DNA of 21,899 bases from Alteribacillus sp041949975 (GCF_041949975.1 NZ_JBHFQG010000048.1:1-21899); one strand, 5' to 3'; counted from the first letter of the stretch, positions 1 through 8,306 are shown. The notes: generated from the letters alone by a model not told the origin. Translations and numbers: made by a program.

Positions 1-249
1 TAATCACTTGTAAAAAAATGGATGTTGGACTACCTTTATAGCCCTATTGTCTTTTTTCTTCTGTAATATGGAATATAAAAATCAGAGTATTCCGAACAAC
101 TGATAAATGTCAATAAATGGTATATTTATATTGGTTTACAAGTGTATAAGATTTTTATGCAACGCTAGTGAGGAAATTATATTTTTACGAGTTGTGGATA
201 AATATGCGGTAGAATATAGTTATTCCATTTGTTCACTATTACTAAAAGT

Positions 250-1155
250 TTAGGAACTAAGCAAATCTTGGAGAGCATCTTCCAATCGGGGGTAAGAGAA
301 TGAATAACCCCAGGTCAATGGCTTTTCAGGCAGTACCTTTTGACCTTCTAGAATCAGAACGCTCATGTCACCGAGCAGAGTTTTTATGGCAAAAGAAGGC
401 GCTGGTAGCCAATGTGGCCGGCTTATAATACCTCCTAATTTCTTCCCGAAATTTTTCATTTTTTCGGGATTTGGAGAAGTGACGTTCATTGGCCCATTAA
501 CAATTTCTTTTTCTATTGCAAATACAAGCATTTCCACTACATCTTTTAAATGAACCCATGAATACCATTGTTCCCCGGAACCGGCTGGTCCTCCTGCAAA
601 AAAAGAATAAGGAAGCATCATTTTTGGTAATGCTCCTTCTTTATCGTCAAGAATAAGCCCAAATCTGGCATAAACAGTTCTTACGCCAAGGCTTACTGCT
701 TTTGAAGCTTCATGTTCCCACTTTTCACAAACGTTCTGCAGAAAATTTCTTCCTTCTGGGTTACTGCTTTCTGTGAAAGTAATATCTTTAGAGGTTCCAT
801 AATATCCGACGGCTGAAGCATTAATGAAGATTGATGACTTTGTTTCAGAAGCATGTATGATTCGTAAAACTTCCCGAGTAGCATCAACACGACTATTAAG
901 TATTAAATTTTTTTGTTCTTTTGACCAGCGGGAGTTAATAGAAGCTCCAGCTAAATTCACAATGGCATCTAAAGGCGGCAGGTGGTTTTCCGGAGTACTG
1001 CCATCCTGCAGCCATTCTATGAAAGTGATATTTTCTTTATTTTGTTTGTTCTTATTGTTTCTTGTTAAGATATAAACATGGTGGCCATTTTTCGTAAGAT
1101 AACCTGTTAACGCAGAACCAACCATTCCTGTTCCGCCTGTTACAGCAATATTCAA
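250..1155 (-). CDS. yfhF: YfhF-like NAD(P)-dependent nucleotide-sugar epimerase (SDR39U1/TIGR01777 type)
   Basis: Predicted cytoplasmic extended-SDR oxidoreductase of 301 aa, the usual length for the TIGR01777 'sugar nucleotide epimerase' family, whose substrate is unknown. The N terminus carries the Rossmann dinucleotide motif TGGTGMVG at residues 6-13, and a conserved INASAVGYYG segment lies near residue 111. The C-terminal tail (PRLEDALQDLL) matches the small DUF1731 domain typical of the family. The start is a TTG codon: AAGGAG lies 9 nt upstream (plus-strand 1165-1170) and no better in-frame ATG exists. It is transcribed divergently from recX, the same arrangement as B. subtilis yfhF/recX, which supports the name. 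No biochemical role can be read from the sequence. Family assignment is firm; the function is not known. Confidence 0.9.
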   Translation of the reverse strand: MNIAVTGGTGMVGSALTGYLTKNGHHVYILTRNNKNKQNKENITFIEWLQDGSTPENHLPPLDAIVNLAGASINSRWSKEQKNLILNSRVDATREVLRIIHASETKSSIFINASAVGYYGTSKDITFTESSNPEGRNFLQNVCEKWEHEASKAVSLGVRTVYARFGLILDDKEGALPKMMLPYSFFAGGPAGSGEQWYSWVHLKDVVEMLVFAIEKEIVNGPMNVTSPNPEKMKNFGKKLGGIISRPHWLPAPSFAIKTLLGDMSVLILEGQKVLPEKPLTWGYSFSYPRLEDALQDLLSS

Positions 1156-1321
1156 AACGCGTCGCTCCTTTTTAAATGTTGTTAGGAAAATATAAAAATT
1201 TTAAAAGGTAAGCAGTATAATAGAAAAACTTGGCAGATCTGGTTTTTCAATCCGCTGTTTAACTTTACCCATAACAAATAAAGACTAATCGTTTATATTT
1301 CAGGTATGTTAGGGGGCTCCA

Positions 1322-2155
1322 ATGAAAATCTCCAAGATAACTACCCAGCGTAAAAGAAAAGATCGGTACAATATTTTCACAGAAGAAAACAGCCGAGAAG
1401 AATATACATTTAGCGTGGATGAAAACGTCCTTGTCACGTATCAGCTGAAAAAAGGGAAGACCTTAACTAAAGCTGAACTAGATGAAATAATGCATGCAGA
1501 TCAACACAGAAAAGCGTTTAATGATGCTATTTACTATCTTACTCATTCAATGAGAACAGAACATCAATTAAGACAATATTTAATAAAAAAAGAATATAAC
1601 GAAAGTGTCGTTGAAGAAGCAATAAAAAAAATAAAAGATTACAATTATATCGATGACGAGGAATTTGCAAAAGCATTTGTTCGGACTAAGATGAATACCA
1701 CAGATAAAGGCCCTGTCGTAATAAGAGAAGAGCTTTATCAAAAAGGAATTCATTTTGATTTGGCGGAAAAAGCACTGCAGCAATTTTCAACAGAAGCACA
1801 GCTACAAGCTGCTCAATCTTTTATACAAAAAAAAGGGAAGCAAAAAAAGAACGAATCCGCCGCAGCTATGGAACAGCGGATTGCAAACAGTTTAGTCCGC
1901 AAAGGTTTTTCACTCGAAACAGCACTTAAAGCATGGGAAAATAAGATAGTGGAAGTTTCTGAAGAGGACGAGTATAGAGCTGTTTATGCTCAAGGAGAGA
2001 AGGCAAAGAAAAAATGGAAACATAAATACAGCGGCAGAAACCTCGAAATGAAAATCAAAGAATTTTTGTACCGAAAGGGCTTTCCGATGTTTTTAATTGA
2101 AAAATACTTAAAAGAAACAGAAATGGAGGATGAAGAAAATGGAGAAAAGATATAG
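1322..2155 (+). CDS. recX: Regulatory protein RecX
   Basis: RecX binds RecA and modulates its filament assembly and recombinase activity in DNA repair. The 277-aa product is slightly longer than the ~264 aa of B. subtilis RecX and is built of tandem three-helix repeats. The first typical repeat is near residues 70-125, with YLTHSMRTEHQLRQYL followed by the YIDDEEFAKAFV segment. The N terminus (KISKITTQRKRKDRYNIF) resembles the long basic N-terminal extension of Bacillus RecX proteins. The start is supported by an AGGGGGC ribosome-binding site just upstream of ATG 1322. Its 3' end overlaps yfhH, so the two are probably co-transcribed and translationally coupled, as in other Bacillus genomes. 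Confidence 0.93.
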   Translation: MKISKITTQRKRKDRYNIFTEENSREEYTFSVDENVLVTYQLKKGKTLTKAELDEIMHADQHRKAFNDAIYYLTHSMRTEHQLRQYLIKKEYNESVVEEAIKKIKDYNYIDDEEFAKAFVRTKMNTTDKGPVVIREELYQKGIHFDLAEKALQQFSTEAQLQAAQSFIQKKGKQKKNESAAAMEQRIANSLVRKGFSLETALKAWENKIVEVSEEDEYRAVYAQGEKAKKKWKHKYSGRNLEMKIKEFLYRKGFPMFLIEKYLKETEMEDEENGEKI

Positions 2156-2444
2156 TCAAATGTCAGAAAAGGAATTAAGAAATGAAATAACCGAATTAAA
2201 TGAAAAGGCTAAAAAAGCAGAGCAGATGGGAATGGTAAGCGAGTTTGCTGTTTTGGAACGAAAGCGTGTCATGGCAGAAGCTTATTTAATTGACCCAGAT
2301 GATTTTATGACGGGACAGCGTTATTCTATCAAACAAGATGGCGGTACGTTCTTTATTAAATATTTTAACGGAGTTTTTGCCTGGGGTTTTAGGGATCATT
2401 CTGAAGAGCTTGAAGCTTTGCCTATTTCATTATTAGAAGAATAA
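2139..2444 (+). CDS. yfhH: YfhH family small conserved protein
   Basis: Conserved Bacillaceae protein of 101 aa and unknown function, with a helical, charged N-terminal half (EKELRNEITELNEKAKKAE) and a beta-rich C-terminal half ending in the YFNGVFAWGFR segment. I chose ATG 2139 rather than the in-frame ATG 2130, because GGAGG at 2125-2129 abuts ATG 2130 but sits about 9 nt from 2139. The resulting N terminus MEKRYSQM also matches my recollection of B. subtilis YfhH. The reading frame starts inside recX (17-nt overlap), which points to translational coupling. yfhJ follows after 19 nt. Confidence 0.88.
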   Translation: MEKRYSQMSEKELRNEITELNEKAKKAEQMGMVSEFAVLERKRVMAEAYLIDPDDFMTGQRYSIKQDGGTFFIKYFNGVFAWGFRDHSEELEALPISLLEE

Positions 2445-2463
2445 ATGAAAGGAGAGATTAAAA

Positions 2464-2733
2464 GTGGAAGATGTGTTCCAGCGTCTAACAAACAAATTGC
2501 TAAACATTAATACGAATTTATCAGCCGGACAAGCTCGCACATGGATTGAATATCTATGGGAAGATTTTGAAGTAACCAGAGCACGCTCTGGAAGAGAGTA
2601 TAAAGGTACTGAAGTGACTGAAAAAATTGTTAGGAAGTGGATTGAGCAGTATGGAGCTTACCTTCACAAGTATGAAGCGACAAACAGTAAATTTAACGAA
2701 TTAAATAAAGAGAGAAACTATTTCACTCATTAG
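2464..2733 (+). CDS. yfhJ: YfhJ family small protein (WVELL-type)
   Basis: An 89-aa conserved Bacillus protein of unknown function, matching the short family sometimes called WVELL after its motif. Here the motif reads RTWIEYLWEDFE (residues ~25-36), so it has diverged. A second conserved stretch is TEKIVRKWIEQYG. The protein is probably soluble and helical, with no signal peptide or membrane segment. The GTG start is supported by AAAGGAGAG at 2448-2456 with 7-nt spacing. It is the last gene of the recX-yfhH-yfhJ run and is followed by a hairpin that overlaps the end of convergent yfhP. Confidence 0.85.
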   Translation: MEDVFQRLTNKLLNINTNLSAGQARTWIEYLWEDFEVTRARSGREYKGTEVTEKIVRKWIEQYGAYLHKYEATNSKFNELNKERNYFTH

Positions 2734-2736
2734 CAC

Positions 2737-2775
2737 AGGGGAATTACTATTTATTTAAATAGTTTTTCCCCTTGC
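2737..2775. terminator. Hairpin between convergent yfhJ and yfhP
   Basis: The arms AGGGGAATTACTATTTA and TAAATAGTTTTTCCCCT pair almost fully, with two mismatches opposite AA/TT. The hairpin begins 4 nt after the yfhJ stop and contains the yfhP stop codon in its right half. There is no long T run directly after the stem in either direction, so termination efficiency is uncertain. Confidence 0.55.
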
Positions 2776-3740
2776 TTTAATTTTTTCTCTAAGGTTTCAT
2801 CACTATAAATCCAGCCTGTGTAGGAAGTATATATGGTTAAGTCTTTATTTAAACGTACTACAGCTACAAAAGGGTAATATCCTTTACTTCGATAACGAAG
2901 GTCTATAAACTTAACTTCCCAGCCTCTATCAATTTCAGTTACTATCCAGCGGTAAGTTGGTGAAAAGGAAAGAAAAGCCGCCAGGTTACGGTCATTTCTG
3001 GCTGCATTAATAATTTTATTATCAGGAATCGGCTCAAACGGATAACTTTCAAAGTATTGAAGTTTTCCGTTTCTTGATTCAGTAACATGCAGGCGTTCTT
3101 TTGTCCGAATAACGAGGTGCCATTTATTCCAATTAAAAGTTGGGGAAATAAAAAAATGAGTAGCACCAGGATGGAATTGGGCTGCGCGCTTAAGCACTTT
3201 ATTACGGGCTTTGATTCTCCACGCATAATAAAAGATCAGGCCAAAGTACAGTGAAAGAAACGTTATACCAGGTGGTGCCCCGTAACGCCAAAGAATGAAG
3301 CCAAGAATATGAGCAAGAAAAATTAAAGGATCGAAAATATTAATAACACCTAATGCAATCCAGCGTCTCGTAAAGGGCGATAATGCCTGAGTGCCGTAAG
3401 CATTAAAAATGTCAACAAATACATGAAGAAAAACAGCAATAAAAGTCCATATCCATAAATGAAAAAATGAAATTTCGGGAGATACGGCATAAATAGTTCC
3501 GGCTACGACTAGTGGCCACAGGAGGACAGCTGGAATTGAATGAGTAGGCCCGCGGTGGTATTTAATATAAACCGCATTGTTTCTTAGCTTAAGTATGGTA
3601 TCAAAGTCAGGCGCCTGAGAACCGATGATAGTCGCAGCCATCACGGTTTGCATCGCTGCAGGATTCTCAGCTACTGCAGGGTCGAGTACAGCCAAGCCTC
3701 CAAGCCCAATACCCATTACTGCATGTGTGGCGGTATCCAT
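2751..3740 (-). CDS. yfhP: YfhP-like membrane-bound putative metal-dependent hydrolase (YdjM/DUF457)
   Basis: Integral membrane protein of the YdjM/LexA-regulated DUF457 family (PF04307), 329 aa, close to the B. subtilis YfhP length. Putative metal ligands are visible: H6 in the DTATHAVMG N terminus, D45/D47 in SQAPDFD, H62 and H67 in the HRGPTHS motif, and a second H/D cluster in FLHVFVDIFNAYG. Several hydrophobic segments cover roughly residues 70-190, followed by a soluble C-terminal domain of about 140 residues rich in beta-prone sequence. I chose ATG at 3740 over the upstream in-frame ATG at 3764: AGGAGGG lies 8 nt before 3740, and family members begin MDT.TH. The reaction is not established. 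It is a single gene, convergent with yfhJ. Confidence 0.87.
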   Translation of the reverse strand: MDTATHAVMGIGLGGLAVLDPAVAENPAAMQTVMAATIIGSQAPDFDTILKLRNNAVYIKYHRGPTHSIPAVLLWPLVVAGTIYAVSPEISFFHLWIWTFIAVFLHVFVDIFNAYGTQALSPFTRRWIALGVINIFDPLIFLAHILGFILWRYGAPPGITFLSLYFGLIFYYAWRIKARNKVLKRAAQFHPGATHFFISPTFNWNKWHLVIRTKERLHVTESRNGKLQYFESYPFEPIPDNKIINAARNDRNLAAFLSFSPTYRWIVTEIDRGWEVKFIDLRYRSKGYYPFVAVVRLNKDLTIYTSYTGWIYSDETLEKKLKQGEKLFK

Positions 3741-3916
3741 TAGCACAGCCCTCCTACACTTCAATGTTGCACTGTTTAGTATATAAAAAATATAAGCAAA
3801 TGACTTTCTCTATTATGACATAGCGAGCCAGGCTTTTTATTTCTGTATAAAAATACCAAGTTTTATTTGTTTTAGTTATACCCTATTATAAAGGTTGTAA
3901 AAAGGGGATGAGATGT

Positions 3917-4243
3917 ATGAATCAAAAACTTCAAATTTTTATGGAATACAAAATAAAACCGGAAAAAGAACAAAAGTATAATCAGATTATGGAGGAGATC
4001 GCTGAAGCACTCCCGAATTATGAAGCAGAAAACTTTCAATGGTTCTCTGCTGCTGATCAGCAAGGTTTGTATGTTGAAATGTTTGAAGTTCCGACTTTGT
4101 CCCACTATCATACCTTAAAAAAGTGGCGCAGTTCAAAGGAACATCATATATTCGGAAAATTAGATGAGTGTGTAGAAGGCGGTATAAAAAAAATACATTG
4201 CTGGGCATTCCAAGCAAAAACAGAGCAATTAAGATCGACTTAA
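3917..4243 (+). CDS. Conserved small protein, predicted ferredoxin-like/dimeric alpha-beta fold
   Basis: A 108-aa soluble protein that I do not recognise by name. Its apparent secondary-structure order is strand (LQIFMEYKIKP), helix, two strands (ENFQWFSA and GLYVEMFEVP), helix, strand (KKIHCWAFQ). That beta-alpha-beta-beta-alpha-beta pattern resembles small dimeric alpha/beta-barrel (Dabb/NIPSNAP-like) proteins. This fold assignment is inference from pattern only. ATG 3917 is preferred over ATG 3908, because AAAGGGG at 3901-3907 abuts the first but sits 9 nt before the second. It is the first gene of an operon with mutY, whose ATG lies 12 nt after this stop and whose ribosome-binding site follows the stop by 1 nt. 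It could act with MutY, but nothing in the sequence proves that. Confidence 0.72.
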   Translation: MNQKLQIFMEYKIKPEKEQKYNQIMEEIAEALPNYEAENFQWFSAADQQGLYVEMFEVPTLSHYHTLKKWRSSKEHHIFGKLDECVEGGIKKIHCWAFQAKTEQLRST

Positions 4244-4255
4244 TGGAGGTACACC

Positions 4256-5359
4256 ATGGAATTGCAACTTGAGAAAATAAATGTAAATGAATTTCAGAAT
4301 GATTTAATCAGCTGGTATGAACATAATAAACGAGACCTTCCCTGGAGAAAAACTCAGGATCCTTATCGGGTTTGGGTTTCTGAGATTATGCTCCAGCAGA
4401 CAAAAGTAGACACTGTTATTCCTTATTTCAACCGGTTTTTGGAATGGTTTCCTACTCCTGAAGCGTTAGCTGAGGCAGATGAAGAGAAAGTAATGAAGGC
4501 CTGGGAAGGATTAGGCTATTATTCAAGAGCCCGAAACCTACAATCAGCCATTAAAGAAGTAGTTGAAGAATACGGAGGAGAAGTTCCAGCTTCAAAAAAA
4601 GAATTTTCTTCTTTAAAAGGAGTTGGACCTTATACGGCTGGTGCTGTGTTAAGTATTGCATTTGATCAGGCGGAACCGGCTGTAGACGGAAATGTAATGA
4701 GAGTATTTTCCAGAATACTCCTTATAAATGAAGATATTGGCAAATCAAAAACAAGGAAAATGTTTGAGGATATTATTCCTGAATTTTTAGAAGGGGTGCA
4801 GCCGTCTCAATTTAACCAGGCTCTAATGGAACTTGGAGCTATCGTTTGCACTCCAAAATCTCCTGGGTGTTTACTTTGTCCGGTTCAAAAGCACTGTGCT
4901 GCGAGAGAAGAAGGCATACAGGAAGAGCTGCCCGTAAAGGAAAAAAAGAAAGCTCCTAAATCAAAAGACATGGCTGCTGTAATTTTGAAAAATAAAGATG
5001 GACAGACATTATTTCATCAGCGTGGGGAAAAAGGGTTGTTAGCTCGTTTATGGGAGTATCCAAATGTAGAAATACCTTCAACTTCAGGTACCTCCGCGCA
5101 TGAAACTTTACAACATTTTTTAAAAAAAGAATTTGGAATAGACGCTGAAATCGAACATAAAGTCCAAAAAGTACAGCATGTTTTCTCACATTTAGTTTGG
5201 AACATTACGGTATATGAAGCAAAAGCATTGCAATCCTCTAAAGAAATAAACGATTGTAAGTGGCTTTATCCTAATGAAACGGACGCCTATGCATTTCCCG
5301 TGTCCCACCAAAAAATTTTAGAAGCACATAAAGAAAAAGGAGATATAGAATGGAACTAG
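4256..5359 (+). CDS. mutY: Adenine DNA glycosylase MutY
   Basis: Removes adenine mispaired with 8-oxoguanine, preventing G:C to T:A transversions. The 367-aa protein has the complete architecture. An N-terminal HhH-GPD domain contains catalytic E43 (EIMLQQT), the helix-hairpin-helix LKGVGPYTAGA (120-130) and catalytic D144 in AVDGNV. A [4Fe-4S] cluster binds C198, C205, C208 and C214 in the expected C-X6-C-X2-C-X5-C spacing. A C-terminal NUDIX-like domain (about 235-355) reads 8-oxoG. The positions E43 and D144 coincide with the Geobacillus MutY numbering. GGAGGT at 4245-4250 supports ATG 4256. The 3' end overlaps the next dehydrogenase gene by 10 nt, indicating a tight operon. B. subtilis calls the equivalent gene yfhQ. 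Confidence 0.97.
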   Translation: MELQLEKINVNEFQNDLISWYEHNKRDLPWRKTQDPYRVWVSEIMLQQTKVDTVIPYFNRFLEWFPTPEALAEADEEKVMKAWEGLGYYSRARNLQSAIKEVVEEYGGEVPASKKEFSSLKGVGPYTAGAVLSIAFDQAEPAVDGNVMRVFSRILLINEDIGKSKTRKMFEDIIPEFLEGVQPSQFNQALMELGAIVCTPKSPGCLLCPVQKHCAAREEGIQEELPVKEKKKAPKSKDMAAVILKNKDGQTLFHQRGEKGLLARLWEYPNVEIPSTSGTSAHETLQHFLKKEFGIDAEIEHKVQKVQHVFSHLVWNITVYEAKALQSSKEINDCKWLYPNETDAYAFPVSHQKILEAHKEKGDIEWN

Positions 5360-6108
5360 GTTTAACCGGTAAAAAAGTTCTTGTCACAGGCGGTTCCAAA
5401 GGTATCGGTAAAGGAATTGCCGCTTCTTTTATTCATGAAGGAGCATCTACAGCTATTGTGGCCCGTTCTGCAGATAATTTAAAAAGTGCAAAAGAAGACT
5501 TAAAGGATGTCTTTACTATCCAAGCTGATTTATTAAATGAAGGTGAGAGAAAAAGATCTTTTGAAGAATTTTTAGATACATTTGGAACCATAGACATTCT
5601 TATTAACAATGTAGGGGGAAGCAGTGGAGGAAAGGTAGAAGAGACTTCCCTGGCTGATTTTGAAAAAGCAATGAATTTAAACTATTTTTCTGCTGTCCAT
5701 TTAAGTAAAATGGCTTTTTCAGTGATGAAAGAAAAACATTCAGGAAGTATTATTAATATTTCTTCTATCTATGGAAGAGAATCTGGCGGAAAACCAACAT
5801 ATAACAACTCTAAAGCTGCACTGATCAGTTTTACAAAAGCATTTGCAGATGAAGCGATAAAAGAAGGGATAAGAGTTAATTCCGTAGCACCTGGCGCAAT
5901 ACTGCATCCCAGCGGTAATTGGCAGAAACGCCTCGATCAAGATCCAGAGAAAATTAATGATTTTGTTGAGCGGGAAATACCAGCAGGCCGTTTTGGAAAA
6001 GTTGAGGAAGTCGCAAACGTTGTAACATTTCTAGCATCAGAGAAAGCGTCCTGGGTATCTGGAGCAAGCTTGAATGTAGATGGTGGACAATCAAAAATGA
6101 ATATGTAG
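5350..6108 (+). CDS. Classical short-chain dehydrogenase/reductase (FabG-like)
   Basis: Predicted cytoplasmic NAD(P)H-dependent oxidoreductase of 252 aa, with all classical SDR landmarks: TGGSKGIG cofactor loop (13-20), NNVGG (86-90), the conserved N110, catalytic S139, and Y151-X3-K155. It ends with the usual SGASLNVDGGQS cofactor/substrate segment. It resembles 3-oxoacyl-ACP reductase-like SDRs, but the substrate cannot be told from sequence. The Y-X3-K spacing differs from the Y-X6-K of FabL further downstream, so it is not a second enoyl reductase of that type. ATG 5350 lies inside mutY (10-nt overlap), with AAGGAG 8 nt upstream. I do not recall an equivalent between mutY and fabL in B. 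subtilis, so this is probably a lineage-specific addition. Confidence 0.9.
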   Translation: MELGLTGKKVLVTGGSKGIGKGIAASFIHEGASTAIVARSADNLKSAKEDLKDVFTIQADLLNEGERKRSFEEFLDTFGTIDILINNVGGSSGGKVEETSLADFEKAMNLNYFSAVHLSKMAFSVMKEKHSGSIINISSIYGRESGGKPTYNNSKAALISFTKAFADEAIKEGIRVNSVAPGAILHPSGNWQKRLDQDPEKINDFVEREIPAGRFGKVEEVANVVTFLASEKASWVSGASLNVDGGQSKMNM

Positions 6109-6122
6109 AAGGGGTTTTCTTT

Positions 6123-7739
6123 ATGCTTTTTCATAATGATCCACATTATTATCCATATAGTTCAAAGAGAACTACAACTTATGCAAGAAACGGTGTTGTG
6201 GCAACCTCCCAGCCATTAGCTGCCCAAGCAGGATTAGATATATTAAAAAAAGGCGGTAATGCGGTAGATGCTGCTATTGCAGCGGCGGCAGCTTTAACAG
6301 TCGTTGAACCAACTTCTAATGGCATTGGCGGAGATGCTTTTGCTCTCGTATGGGTGAAAAACCAGCTGCATGGTTTAAATGCAAGCGGCCCAGCCCCTAC
6401 TAATATTTCTATAGAAAGTTTAAAAAAAAGAGGAGTGGAACAAATTCCGCCATTTGGTTTCGTTCCTGTTACCATTCCAGGAGCTCCTGCAGGCTGGGCT
6501 GAACTCTCTGAAAAATTTGGCTGTCTTCCTTTTAAAGAATTGTTTGAATCTGCAATTGAATATGCAGAAGAGGGCTATCCGTTGTCTCCAGTTCTTGCTC
6601 ATTTCTGGGAAAAAGGCGCTCTTACATACAAAGAACAATTAAATGGGGAAGAGTATAAAAATTGGTTTGAGACATTTACCCCACATGGACGCGTGCCAAA
6701 AGCAGGTGAAATGTGGAATTCTCCCTGCCATGCCGATACTTTAAAAAAAATAGCTGAAAGCAAGGCCAGAGATTTTTATGAAGGGGAATTGGCCGAGCAA
6801 ATCGTTCAGTTTTCTAAACAGTATAATGGATACATAGAAAAGAGTGATCTAGAAAATTATAGGCCTGAATGGGTAGATCCTATACATGTTTCCTACAAAG
6901 GATATAATGTGTGGGAAATTCCACCGAACGGCCAGGGAACAATTGCACTTCAAGCCTTGAATATTATAGAGCACCTTAATTTAAAGGGCAGGGATGATGA
7001 AAAAACGCTTCATTCCAAAATTGAAGCATTGAAGCTTGCTTTTTCTGATGGTCTTCAATATATTACTGATCCCAGCGATATGAAGGTTGCTGCAGAAGCG
7101 CTATTATCAAAAGATTATGCTTTTCAAAGAAGCAGGAAAATTGGAGAGACAGCATTACATCCTGAACCTGGAGAGCCTCCAAAAGGAGGAACTGTTTATT
7201 TAGCAGCAGCGGATAAAGAGGGGAACATGGTTTCCTTTATACAAAGTAACTATATGGGATTTGGGTCAGGGTTAGTAGTACCAGAAACAGGTATTTCCTT
7301 ACAAAATAGAGGGCACCACTTTTCCATGGATCCAAATCATGCTAACGTGATTCGCGGAGGAAAGAAAACATATCATACGATTATTCCGGGCTTTCTTACA
7401 AAAGAAAAAGAGGCAATCGGTCCATTTGGCGTTATGGGCGGGTTTATGCAGCCACAAGGTCATATGCAAGTGATCATGAATTCGATAGATTTTGGTTTAA
7501 ATCCACAAGCGGCTCTTGATGCACCAAGGTGGCAATGGTTAAAAGATAAAAAAATAATGATGGAACATTCATTTCACCCTTCTATTGCCCAAAAGCTAGA
7601 AAAAAGAGGGCATAAAGTCGAAATTGCCCATTCGTCCGGGGCATTTGGCAGAGGACAAATGATTTGGCGGAATTCCGAAACAGGAGTTTATGCAGCCGGT
7701 ACCGAAGCAAGAACGGATGGCACGATTAGTGCATGGTAA
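6123..7739 (+). CDS. Gamma-glutamyltransferase-family Ntn hydrolase (YwrD-like, cytoplasmic)
   Basis: A 538-aa member of the gamma-glutamyltransferase family. These enzymes are made as one chain and cleave themselves before a threonine that becomes the N-terminal nucleophile of the small subunit. The family N-terminal motif GGNAVDAAIAAAAAL (about 40-54) and the GIGGDAF segment are clear. The likely processing site is G-G-T357 (GGTVYLAAADKEGNMVSF), giving subunits of about 356 and 182 aa. A later GPFGVMGGFMQPQGHMQV segment fits the family glycine-rich region. No signal peptide is visible, unlike secreted GGT, so it is probably cytoplasmic, as for B. subtilis YwrD, which it resembles. The substrate may not be glutathione. 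The ribosome-binding site GAAGGGG lies 8 nt before ATG 6123, and the gene follows the SDR gene by 14 nt. Confidence 0.9.
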   Translation: MLFHNDPHYYPYSSKRTTTYARNGVVATSQPLAAQAGLDILKKGGNAVDAAIAAAAALTVVEPTSNGIGGDAFALVWVKNQLHGLNASGPAPTNISIESLKKRGVEQIPPFGFVPVTIPGAPAGWAELSEKFGCLPFKELFESAIEYAEEGYPLSPVLAHFWEKGALTYKEQLNGEEYKNWFETFTPHGRVPKAGEMWNSPCHADTLKKIAESKARDFYEGELAEQIVQFSKQYNGYIEKSDLENYRPEWVDPIHVSYKGYNVWEIPPNGQGTIALQALNIIEHLNLKGRDDEKTLHSKIEALKLAFSDGLQYITDPSDMKVAAEALLSKDYAFQRSRKIGETALHPEPGEPPKGGTVYLAAADKEGNMVSFIQSNYMGFGSGLVVPETGISLQNRGHHFSMDPNHANVIRGGKKTYHTIIPGFLTKEKEAIGPFGVMGGFMQPQGHMQVIMNSIDFGLNPQAALDAPRWQWLKDKKIMMEHSFHPSIAQKLEKRGHKVEIAHSSGAFGRGQMIWRNSETGVYAAGTEARTDGTISAW

Positions 7740-7760
7740 GATTCAATAAAGGTAAATAGT

Positions 7761-7794
7761 ACGGCATTCATGCACAGTGACGTAGTTATGCCGT
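7761..7794. other. GC-richer palindromic patch after the GGT gene
   Basis: ACGGCAT (7761-7767) and ATGCCGT (7788-7794) form a perfect 7-bp inverted repeat around a 20-nt loop. The stretch to about 7825 is visibly more GC-rich than the surrounding DNA. It could be a weak transcription terminator for the GGT operon, or a piece of a dispersed repeat. A short T run occurs only at 7815-7819, too far from this stem for a classical terminator. Confidence 0.35.
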
Positions 7795-7850
7795 TGCTGC
7801 CATAGGGTGCGGTGTTTTTAAGTGGTCTTCTTCAAGCGGTACACAAGATT

Positions 7851-8204
7851 TTAATTACGCATATTTCTTTTTTTCTCATGATTTTGCATATGCAGGTCCT
7901 TGATTTGTTTTTTTGTTTCTGGAGTTCCCAGCTGATAAAGCATATCAAAAATTTTATCCATTCCACTTTGGTATTCATGACGATCGGTTTCTGTCGTTGA
8001 TTCATCAAAGTGTCTAAACGTAAAAAGGTTTTGAATTTCCATATCATGGTCCTGAGTTTCATTTAACAAAAAGTCTAATTGCTCTAGCTCCTCCGGGGTA
8101 GCTTCAATTTCATATTGGATAAGGCTGCTGTCAGGAATTTTAACTTTACTTACATCGTCCATACTTATTGGGTTTAAATTAACGTAATAAATTTGTTTAT
8201 CCAT
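7851..8204 (-). CDS. Uncharacterised 117-aa acidic protein; intact member of a tandem pair
   Basis: I do not recognise this gene. The 117-aa product is acidic and hydrophilic, with no membrane segment or cysteine motif. The N terminus is IYYVNLNPISMDDVSKV, the middle helical (ATPEELEQLDFLLNE), and the C-terminal helix ends LYQLGTPETKKQIKDL. It begins with a strong ribosome-binding site, AAGGAGGCGAAACA, before ATG 8204. A truncated, frameshifted relative lies immediately upstream on the same strand at 8307-8526 and shares both the N-terminal and C-terminal signature segments. The pair therefore arose by duplication. A hairpin terminator separates the two copies. Confidence 0.72.
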   Translation of the reverse strand: MDKQIYYVNLNPISMDDVSKVKIPDSSLIQYEIEATPEELEQLDFLLNETQDHDMEIQNLFTFRHFDESTTETDRHEYQSGMDKIFDMLYQLGTPETKKQIKDLHMQNHEKKRNMRN

Positions 8205-8262
8205 TGTTTCGCCTCCTTATCTTTCATAAATATTTTGTGTTTACTTCTAGGCTTTATACATC

Positions 8263-8299
8263 AAAAAAGCTGATTCACTTTTTAAGTGGATCAGCTTTT
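8263..8299 (-). terminator. Rho-independent terminator downstream of the decayed paralogue
   Basis: A 16-bp stem (8265-8280 with 8284-8299, one G-T wobble) encloses a 3-nt loop. Read on the minus strand it ends in GCTTTTTT, a good U tract. It lies just after the 44-codon remnant frame ending at 8307. Confidence 0.88.
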
Positions 8300-8306
8300 A
8301 ATTCCT

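Noticed and set aside
6179..6475. A 98-codon frame on the minus strand opposite the GGT gene
   Set aside because: It is antisense to the strongly conserved N-terminal GGT motifs, and its Ala-rich composition is a reflection of the GCN/GC-rich codons there.
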